From JBDKTH01 sp964558295 (lineage in GTDB: Bacteria > Planctomycetota > Planctomycetia > Pirellulales > Thermoguttaceae): a stretch of 23,348 nucleotides of DNA. Location of the stretch: the NCBI GenBank assembly GCA_964558295.1, contig CAZLDQ010000084.1:1-23348 (forward strand), in the 5' to 3' direction. The notes under the pieces were generated by a model. It saw nothing but the letters and a program-made list of their open reading frames with translations, ran no database searches and was not told where the DNA came from. Below, piece by piece: positions 15,201-21,048 of this stretch (its first letter is position 1; each line of letters opens with the position of its first letter). The position numbers and the translations under genes were made by a program.

Positions 15201-16516
15201 TCGTCGAATTCGAAGGAATCCAAAGCCTCTTTGTCCTTGCCCGCGACATCACCCAACGCATTCAGGCGGAAGAAGAAGTCCGTCGCTACATGGATGCCTT
15301 GGCCTCTGCCAACCGGGCCCTCGAGGAATCGGCTCAGGCGGCGGCCGCCGCCGACCAGGCCAAGAGCGAGTTCCTGGCCAATATGAGCCACGAGATCCGT
15401 ACCCCAATCACCGCGATTCTTGGCTACGCCGATCTCCTCGCGGAAGAAAAACTCGAACCACCGGCCATGGAACACTTGGCGGTTATCAAACGCAACAGCG
15501 AGCACCTCCTAACGGTCATCAACGACGTCCTCGATCTGTCCAAGGTCGAGGCCGGACGTCTCGTCGTCGAATCACTTCCCTGTTCCCTCGGGGACCTGCT
15601 CCGCGACATCGAGACCGTCATGCAGGTCCGCGCCGACGCCAAAGGTCTCCGCCTCCAGTGCGTCCTGGAAAGCCCGATCCCGGCCACGATCCGTACCGAC
15701 GTCACCCGACTCCGCCAGATCCTCTTCAATCTTCTCGGCAACGCGATCAAGTTCACCGAGACCGGCAGCGTCCAACTCATCGCTCGCCTCGATGTCCAGG
15801 CCTCACCCATGGTCCAGTTGGACGTCGTGGATACAGGGATCGGAATCACCCCCGAGCAGATCACCTCCCTGTTCCAACCGTTTTCGCAAGCCGATGCGTC
15901 CACCACGCGCCGCTTTGGCGGTACGGGCCTGGGATTGACGATCAGTCGTCGACTCGCCCAGGCTCTCGGCGGCGACGTCGTCTTCGTCGACAGTCAACCC
16001 GGCGTCAGCACTCGTTTCCGTCTGACCCTTCCCGCCGGACCGCTGGACGACGTGGTCTGGCTGACCTCACTCGCTCCCGCCGCGGGCGAAACGTCGCCAC
16101 ACGTCTCCCCTGCGCCCCGCCAGGCCGAACCGCTCGCCTGCCGGATTCTTTTGGCCGAAGACGGGCCTGACAATCAACGCCTGATCTCCCTGAGCCTCAA
16201 GANNNNNNNNNNGGTCTCGGATCCCCATGTGCCTCACAACCCCTCCGACCTCATCCTGATGGACCTGCAAATGCCGGTCCTCGATGGCTACAATGCCACG
16301 CGTCGACTCCGCGAGCAGGGCTATCTCGGACCTATCATCGCCCTGACCGCCCATGCCATGGCAGAAGACCGCCAACGCTGCCTCGATACCGGCTGCAACG
16401 ATTACATCAGCAAACCGATCGACCGCCAGCAACTGATTGCTACCATCCGCCAGCATCTGGCCGCAGCCCCATCGCCCCCGATCTCAGAACCGATCGGCCA
16501 GATTTCCCAAAGCTGA
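12272..16516 (+). CDS. Large membrane-bound hybrid sensor histidine kinase with GAF and three PAS domains
   Basis: About 1,414 codons plus an unresolved gap. The N-terminal ~210 residues hold about seven hydrophobic segments (integral-membrane sensor type). A further TM at about 238-256, an extracytoplasmic sensor of about 160 residues (with FTLVDSEPPSSPDYSAPGQW) and a TM at about 413-433 follow. The cytoplasmic part contains a GAF domain (~455-625), three PAS domains (~632-755, 758-880, 885-1010) and HisKA with H1040 in MSHEIRTPITAILGYADLL. The ATPase domain has LLGNAIKFTE, VVDTGIGI, FQPFSQAD and GGTGLGLTIS. A C-terminal receiver (~1290-1405) has acidic residues in LLAEDGPDNQRL, acceptor Asp in LILMDLQMPVLDGY and K in YISKPIDR. 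Ten Ns at 16203-16212 interrupt the receiver. A phosphorelay to a separate Hpt protein would be expected for this kinase class. A strong Shine-Dalgarno precedes the ATG. Confidence 0.95.
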   Translation: MPFERQLDYIFFIYGLSFLLVAAVAYSMYRHGPSRLPWGWLSLFGLIHGLNEWADLLVLSWGDSPAYAIVRCGMLITSFACLLEFGRAGLVAVGYRVPGRWLHAPLIFLAVLAWSIGIEAVNATARYVLGFPGALLAAWTLWCGTKLPRVERDARTLRVAAVAMGLYALAAGLVVAPAPFVPASILNTTTFTAFFGIPIQLIRGLLACIVSWAVWRQFSNCTRSAVPFADPKADFRHECWTAAGLVLLLLVGWLTTNTVGQTQERSMRDEILEQTLLGAATVDTKAAAQLTWSETDLRSPDYQQLKAWMMRLRQATEGCRFACLVGLQGDQVFTLVDSEPPSSPDYSAPGQWYHEADPGYVWHLQTGQPFVFGPLHDRWGVRISGNVPIVDLSAHRKVFFAFDFDLAGWNQLIAQRRLPAIIITALFAGLLLVFSVLWQKTRDREREQSAVLDRVRRQQQAMVTLATSVTLAERDLFLAAAEITQTAAAALEVDRVSLWLVSFEDELIRCIDVYDKITGRHDAHSDQAIRLETLPRYSEALTEDRALAVRNVFEDSRVGELRENAMLRPDVAAILDAPIRVSGRLVGVVCMEHCGAPRTWLADETRFAAEIADQAAQAFVNAQRRRAEDALRDNEARYRHLFDNNPMPAAVFDLETLEILAVNRAAEIQYGYTREEFLSLRVPALRLPEDVPELLARIKCSDGEIGKAGPFRHRRKDGSLFQAIVLAHDVTYQGRNCRLVLIHDVTEVVQAQQALQESESKFRSVFESSNDAIILLANDSFVDCNQRALEMFGLHHREEMAGKRPEDFSPPQQPDGQNSVTAAQRHLAICYRKGSHRFEWVHRSVDGREFPAEVFLTTFKWGGKLICQATVCDITKRKEAERMLRLAHFSIDHASDAVYSVTRDMHFLYANDAASRYLGYTREEFLAMTIADVDPDFPQEAWRPFWQELVTKKWMRFEARHRTKSGKLIPVEVTVNFVEFEGIQSLFVLARDITQRIQAEEEVRRYMDALASANRALEESAQAAAAADQAKSEFLANMSHEIRTPITAILGYADLLAEEKLEPPAMEHLAVIKRNSEHLLTVINDVLDLSKVEAGRLVVESLPCSLGDLLRDIETVMQVRADAKGLRLQCVLESPIPATIRTDVTRLRQILFNLLGNAIKFTETGSVQLIARLDVQASPMVQLDVVDTGIGITPEQITSLFQPFSQADASTTRRFGGTGLGLTISRRLAQALGGDVVFVDSQPGVSTRFRLTLPAGPLDDVVWLTSLAPAAGETSPHVSPAPRQAEPLACRILLAEDGPDNQRLISLSLKXXXXVSDPHVPHNPSDLILMDLQMPVLDGYNATRRLREQGYLGPIIALTAHAMAEDRQRCLDTGCNDYISKPIDRQQLIATIRQHLAAAPSPPISEPIGQISQS
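16203..16212. other. Assembly gap (10 Ns) inside receiver domain
   Basis: The frame is the same on both sides if the gap is exactly ten bases. However, the spacing between the acidic pair (AEDGPDN) and the acceptor Asp (LILMD) is then only about 35 residues, against roughly 45-49 in receivers. The true missing sequence is therefore probably longer, of the order of 40-55 bases, and must be ten plus a multiple of three if the gene is intact. Confidence 0.85.
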
Positions 16517-16907
16517 ACCGGAGGTGCAGAACGCGGGAGGCGAGCGTTACCGGACCAACCCGGCCCGCACTACGCGAAACATGCTGCCCCCGCGAGCCTC
16601 CTGGATCCCCTCCCGAGCGTCCCCGCTGGACCATCCTCACCGTCGACATCGGTCGGTTGGTCCAGGCCATGCTCAGAGGATTGCCGGATCGCTTTATGGC
16701 ATCGGCCGGCCAGAAGCTTTCCCAGCGTTTGCGGGCGGGCCCCGTCTTCGGTACTCTCTTCTGCTCCGCCCCCATCTGACGCGACGAATAGGCCACGTCG
16801 GTGCCAATCGCCACCGGCTCGGCGCCGAACGACCGGGTCGCCGCCACGCCGATCGAGACGCCCAGCGAACCCTCCACTGAAGCTCCGAGAACCCCGCGCC
16901 GATTCAT
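16440..16907 (-). pseudogene. Open frame with Tat-like leader, possibly a decayed secreted protein
   Basis: An ATG at 16907 follows an excellent Shine-Dalgarno (GGAGGAG, 5 bases upstream). The first ~33 residues look like a twin-arginine leader: MNRRGVLGASVEGSLGVSIG, then a hydrophobic stretch ending near SFGAEP. After the leader the frame continues for about 120 residues that are Arg/Gly/Ser-rich and unlike a folded protein (for example VQRGRSGGDPGGSRGQHVS). The last 77 bases run antisense through the end of the hybrid kinase. The best reading is the surviving 5' end of a frameshifted or truncated secreted protein. A short functional secreted peptide is the alternative. It is on the same strand as tldD-pmbA, 151 bases downstream of pmbA. 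The rest of 16517-17057 shows no gene. Confidence 0.35.
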
Positions 16908-17057
16908 CGTTGCTCCTCCGAAGGGAACAGCCAAACCAGCCATGTCCGCGTTGACGCCACGGCAACGTCGCCCCTTTGGCCCTCCCGCTACGGAAATGGA
17001 CCTGACCGTAGGACCAGGTTCCACTCCGGTGTCCAAGAGGTGCCACCAATCGGCCTC

Positions 17058-18380
17058 TCAGACTCCCGCAACCACTACATCCCGGAAAACCAGGCTCGGC
17101 AGACGCCACGAGCTGTAGATCCACGGATCGTTGGCCACCTCGGTCAGCTTCGGCCAGAACGTCAGGTGGTTGTCGGCAAGGTTCATCTCGGCCACGGCCT
17201 GTACCGGTTGACCGTGGTCGAACAGCATGCCGCTAATCCCCACCGAAAAGTCACCGGTCGTCCCATTCGAGTTGCCACCGAGGAATCCCGTGACCAGGAT
17301 GCCGCGTCCCAGATCCTTCATGATTTCTTCGACCGAGCGGCGTCCCGGGGGGAGCAACAGGTTGCTGGTGCCTCCGGTCGTCGGCTCCCAGCCCAGTTTG
17401 CGGCTATAGTACCAGTCGACCAGAAACTCCTGGAGCACGCCCGCCTCACAGAGCGTTCGGCGCCGCGCAGCGAACCCGTCCCCGTCATACAACTTGCTGC
17501 CGAGCCCGGCGACCAACAACGGGTCGTCGACCAGCGTCAGTTGGTCGCTGGCGATGCGTTGCCCTTTCTTGTCGCCCAGGAAGGAACGCTTCTGCTGGAT
17601 CGCCGCTCCCGACAGCGCGCCGACCAGCTCGCGCAACAGACGCGAAGCCCCCTGGTTCTCGATAATTACCGGCAACGTCTCGGTGCGAATCTTCTTGGCC
17701 CCCAGCAGCGCAAGTGTTCGCTCCGCGGCCAGACGCCCCACCAGCGCCGGCTCGGGAAGCGCGTGGCGGTTTCGGGCGGACACATAGTAGTAACCCGCCG
17801 GACGCCGGTCACCTTCATCCCGGGCGGTCATCATCGCTCCGACCGAATAGCTGGTCGACGTCGTGAACCCCTCCAAGCCATTGCTCGTCATCACGGCCGA
17901 CTCGTTGTAGTCGTCGTATCCGCCCGCGGTGACCGAAACCACCTTTTCCCCGCCGGTCTCCAGACAGGCTTCTTCGACAGCCCGGGCCAGGGCATGCCGG
18001 GCTTCCGGGGTCCACTGCGCATATGTCGGATCGTTGATCTTCAAATCGAGCGTCGCCCGGCCGGCGTAATACTTCGCGTCGGGCAGGCTCCGGTGAGGAT
18101 CTTCGGCCAACAAGCGGGTCGTGGCCACCGCCGAGGCGATGAACTGCCGGAGCGACTCTTTCCGCAAATCGGCCGTCCCCTGGGCAGAGTACTTTCCGTC
18201 GGCATACACGTGCAGCGACAGCGACTGCTCCGTGGCCTCTTTGACCGTCTCCGGCTTGCGTTCGCGATAGCGCAGTTCCACCGACCGCGAGCGGCTGACC
18301 GCCGCCTTCACCTCCTTGGCGCCCGCCCGCTTCGCTTCGTCGATGGTCCAGGCACACAGGTCCAGCATGTCGTTCTTCAT
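17058..18380 (-). CDS. pmbA: TldE/PmbA-type subunit of a TldD/PmbA protease
   Basis: A 440-residue protein of the TldD/PmbA (U62) family, the non-metal-binding partner (TldE) of TldD in the heterodimer known to process microcin B17 and unfolded peptides. N-terminal landmarks are VELRYRERKPETVKEATEQS and LSLHVYADGKYSAQGTADL, followed by the central beta-rich region. C-terminal landmarks include LYDGDGFAARRR, TTGGTSNLLLPPG and TGFLGGNSNGTTGDFSVGIS, as in PmbA proteins. There is no HExxxH zinc motif, as expected for this subunit. No signal peptide is seen; the protein starts MKNDMLDLCAWTIDEA. The ATG at 18380 has AAGGAG 7 bases upstream, lying across the end of tldD. Only two bases separate the tldD stop from this start, so the two are translationally linked. 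Confidence 0.93.
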   Translation of the reverse strand: MKNDMLDLCAWTIDEAKRAGAKEVKAAVSRSRSVELRYRERKPETVKEATEQSLSLHVYADGKYSAQGTADLRKESLRQFIASAVATTRLLAEDPHRSLPDAKYYAGRATLDLKINDPTYAQWTPEARHALARAVEEACLETGGEKVVSVTAGGYDDYNESAVMTSNGLEGFTTSTSYSVGAMMTARDEGDRRPAGYYYVSARNRHALPEPALVGRLAAERTLALLGAKKIRTETLPVIIENQGASRLLRELVGALSGAAIQQKRSFLGDKKGQRIASDQLTLVDDPLLVAGLGSKLYDGDGFAARRRTLCEAGVLQEFLVDWYYSRKLGWEPTTGGTSNLLLPPGRRSVEEIMKDLGRGILVTGFLGGNSNGTTGDFSVGISGMLFDHGQPVQAVAEMNLADNHLTFWPKLTEVANDPWIYSSWRLPSLVFRDVVVAGV

Positions 18381-18382
18381 GG

Positions 18383-19924
18383 CTACGCTCCTTGTCGTTT
18401 CGTCCCGCCCACGGTCATCGAGTGCACCAGCGCGGTCGGCAGCCCGAACGACACCGGAACCGATTGTCCATCCTTCCCGCAGTTGCCCATACTTGTCTCG
18501 GCCATTTCCAAATCGTTGGCCACCATGCCCACATTCAGAAGCATCTTGGGCCCGTTACCCATGATGTTCACGTCCTTGATCGGGGCGGTCAGCTTGCCGT
18601 TTTCGATCATCCGGCCTTGCGACACGTAGAAGGCAAAATCCCCTTCGCCGATCTTCACCTGGCCGTTGGACACCTGCTGGACGTAGATCCCCTGCTTCAC
18701 ACTCTTCACCACATCCTCCGGCTCGGCCGGCCCGGCAAGCATGTACGTGTTCCGCATGCGAGGCAACGGGTAGTGGCGATAGCTCTCGCGGCGTCCGTTG
18801 CCCGTGGGCGACACTTGGTAGTGCTTCGCGGAAATCCGGTCGTGCAAGTAGCTTGTCAAAATGCCCTGGTCGACCAGCACCGTCTTCTGGCTCGCCGTCG
18901 CTTCGTCATCCACATTGATCGAACCAGACAAGTTCGGGTTCGTGCCGTCGTCAACGATCGTCACAAATGACTCGGCCACCTTTTTGCCCAGCATGGTTGC
19001 ATAGGTCGACGTCTTCTTGCGGTTGAAATCGGCCTCCATCCCGTGGCCGATCGCTTCATGGAGCAACACGCCCGTAACGCCTGGTCCAAGAACCACCGGC
19101 ATTTCGCCGGCGGGCGGCTGGACCGCCTCAAAAAGCGTCAACATGTTGTCGATCACCTTGTCGACCAGCCGATCGACGACCGCCGGGGTGAAGAACGAGA
19201 ACCAGCGGCGTCCCCCCTGGTCCCAGCGGGCTTGCTCGCGCCGCCCGTCCTTTTCCCCCACCACGCTGGCATACAGCGCGCTGCGGGGCAGCAAATCCAC
19301 GGCCTTTTGCCCCTCGCTCGTGACGATCATGATCGTCTTCTGTTCGTCGCGCAGGCCACAGTTCACCTTGATCACCTGCTTCGAGCGGGCAAAACACTTG
19401 TCGTTGACCGCCTGTACCAGCGGCAGTTTGTCTGAGACGGAAACGGCGGAAAACAGGGTATCGACCGGGTAATAATTGCCCCCCGTCACCGCGACAAACT
19501 GCGGCGCGACCTTGCCGGCTCCCGCATCAGCGATCGACGCAGCGGTGGCTGCGGCTGCCGCCATCGACGCCTCGCTCAGGTCCTGGGTGAAGGCATAGCC
19601 CACCTGATCCCCCTTGACCGTCCGAATCCCCACCCCCAGGTCGACGCTCCCGTAGGCCTGATTCACCTGACCGTCTTCGAGGATCAAGAAATTGACGATC
19701 TTGTGCTCAAAATACAGATCCGCGTAATCCCCACCTTTGCACAACGCCTGCTCCAGGAGCCGGCGGCACACGCCGTCTGTAATTCCAAATCCCGACTCAA
19801 AATAGCCGTTTCCCTCAGCTCTCGCCATCGTCAACCATCCTTCCGGCAGCGTCCAATTACAGGCCATCGCCCCGGCGGTCAGCGCCCCGGCCTGAAGAAA
19901 TGAGCGTCGCGTCGTCCAACTCAC
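18383..19924 (-). CDS. tldD: TldD metalloprotease subunit with twin-arginine signal
   Basis: A 513-residue TldD-type protease. The zinc-site motif HEAIGH is at residues 289-294 (LLHEAIGHGMEAD). Typical C-terminal elements are SGSINVDDEATASQKTVLVD, YPLPRMRNTYMLAG and MGNCGKDGQSVPVSFG. Unlike the cytoplasmic E. coli enzyme (about 480 residues), it begins with a twin-arginine leader, SWTTRRSFLQAGALTAGAMA, so export in a folded state is predicted. A lipid-attachment Cys after AMA is possible but the lipobox is poor. The GTG at 19924 follows GAGGAGG by 8 bases, which supports this start and thus the leader. pmbA follows after 2 bases. Upstream, 1.1 kb of non-coding DNA should hold the promoter. 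Confidence 0.93.
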   Translation of the reverse strand: MSWTTRRSFLQAGALTAGAMACNWTLPEGWLTMARAEGNGYFESGFGITDGVCRRLLEQALCKGGDYADLYFEHKIVNFLILEDGQVNQAYGSVDLGVGIRTVKGDQVGYAFTQDLSEASMAAAAATAASIADAGAGKVAPQFVAVTGGNYYPVDTLFSAVSVSDKLPLVQAVNDKCFARSKQVIKVNCGLRDEQKTIMIVTSEGQKAVDLLPRSALYASVVGEKDGRREQARWDQGGRRWFSFFTPAVVDRLVDKVIDNMLTLFEAVQPPAGEMPVVLGPGVTGVLLHEAIGHGMEADFNRKKTSTYATMLGKKVAESFVTIVDDGTNPNLSGSINVDDEATASQKTVLVDQGILTSYLHDRISAKHYQVSPTGNGRRESYRHYPLPRMRNTYMLAGPAEPEDVVKSVKQGIYVQQVSNGQVKIGEGDFAFYVSQGRMIENGKLTAPIKDVNIMGNGPKMLLNVGMVANDLEMAETSMGNCGKDGQSVPVSFGLPTALVHSMTVGGTKRQGA

Positions 19925-20600
19925 GGTATTGGCCTCCTCGGTAGGGATCCCCCAAGTTCTGTCTCACGCGAGAGCCTCGCAGCCTCACCGCGCAAGCATG
20001 GGGTCATTATCGGAAACAACCAGCAAGTGGCAAGAGCGTCCCTCCTCGTCAACGTGCCACCTTGATTCCTTCCTGGCAGACCACACCTCTGGCAAGACAG
20101 TGCGCCGCTCCGGTTCTGTTCCTTCCTGCAACCTAGCAGATCCGCTGGCCGGATGCGAGCAGAGTCTTTGGACCGGAAAGAGAACCGATTGCGGCGTCCC
20201 CCTGGCCAAAAAAACCTCTCGCCATTCGGCCCACCGGCGGGTTGTGAAGGTGGTCGCCAGCCCCCCTGGAGAAGACTTCCCGCAGAGCGATTTACGATTC
20301 GTTGAAGGAAACCTTGGGCCCATTCGGCCAGAGCGTGCCGGGGACTCCCCCCACCTCTCTCCCTCCCGCCTGCCATCCTCCCGGAGAAGCAAAGTCCCGA
20401 CAAAGCGCGCTGGCCCAATCCTGTTCGGCACGAGAACTGCTCTGGGCGCGGAGTTGGGCGCGTCAGGTAAGGAGTGGGGGGGCCAAGCGGGCGGAGGACG
20501 GGGCGACCGGTGAGCAAGGAAGCCGGGGAACGCAGAAAACGGATACGGACCGCGCAGCGTGAAGCGACTCGTGATGCTGACCTGCCAGCGTCCGAGCAGG
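19925..20600. other. Long non-coding region upstream of tldD
   Basis: Open frames here are Arg/Pro/Gly-rich and have no family resemblance, ribosome-binding site or coding-like base pattern. I see no RNA gene. The region should contain the tldD promoter, but no clear sigma-70 sequence was found. Confidence 0.4.
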
Positions 20601-20628
20601 GGGCGTCAGGCGGGTTTTGTTTTGCGGT

Positions 20629-20873
20629 GGCCTCGTGCCGTGGAAGCTTCGCGAGGTAGGCCAGCAGTCCGGCTTCACTAGCCAAGCCGCGGAAGGAGCG
20701 GATCATCTCATAGGTCCGCCGGCTCGGTTTGCGGCCGGTCGCGAGGCCGACCAACCGAAGCGGATGATCGGGACGGGTGTCACCTCGATCCGGGCCGGCA
20801 CGTAGCGCGCGACCTCGAAGTGCGTGTGCAACCGCCACTTCACCAGCCCGCGGACAGCCGAGGCGTTTCTGAA
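20629..20873 (-). pseudogene. Decayed transposase (IS4-like) with internal deletion
   Basis: Two minus-strand frames each hold a transposase-like piece. The first, RGLVKWRLHTHFEVARYVPA followed by RIEVTP (about 20778-20855), resembles the core region of IS4-type DDE transposases ('..K.H...D...y.P..i.lT'). The second, SRRTYEMIRSFRGLASEAGL followed by LAYLAKL (about 20645-20720), resembles the C-terminal end of such proteins. Only about 30 bases separate the two, and they are in different frames, so several hundred bases of the catalytic middle are missing. The family call is by pattern from memory. A third frame upstream (RPVIDVEARPQASELAKVQK) could be part of the same remnant. Confidence 0.4.
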
Positions 20874-21048
20874 CTTTGGCCAGTTCGCTGGCCTGCGGCC
20901 TAGCCTCAACGTCGATGACCGGCCGCTTGAAACACGGTTGGGCCTGTGATATGTGGTCCCATGAATTCTCCCTGTCTTCGGATGTGAGGCGGGAATGGGC
21001 AATTCGACAGGCGGACCTGCCAGCGTGGTTCAGAGCACCAAAGCGAGG
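20874..21048. other. Non-coding region downstream of the beta-helix gene
   Basis: About 175 bases lie between the transposase remnant and the stop of the beta-helix gene. No gene and no strong terminator hairpin is visible. Confidence 0.4.

Noticed and set aside
17040..18629. 529-codon open frame on the plus strand
   Set aside because: Antisense to pmbA and the end of tldD; composition is Arg/Gln/His-rich with no recognisable domain.
19921..20838. 305-codon minus-strand open frame upstream of tldD
   Set aside because: Apart from a transposase-like piece near its start it is Arg/Pro/Gly-rich and not protein-like; I treat only that piece as a pseudogene remnant.
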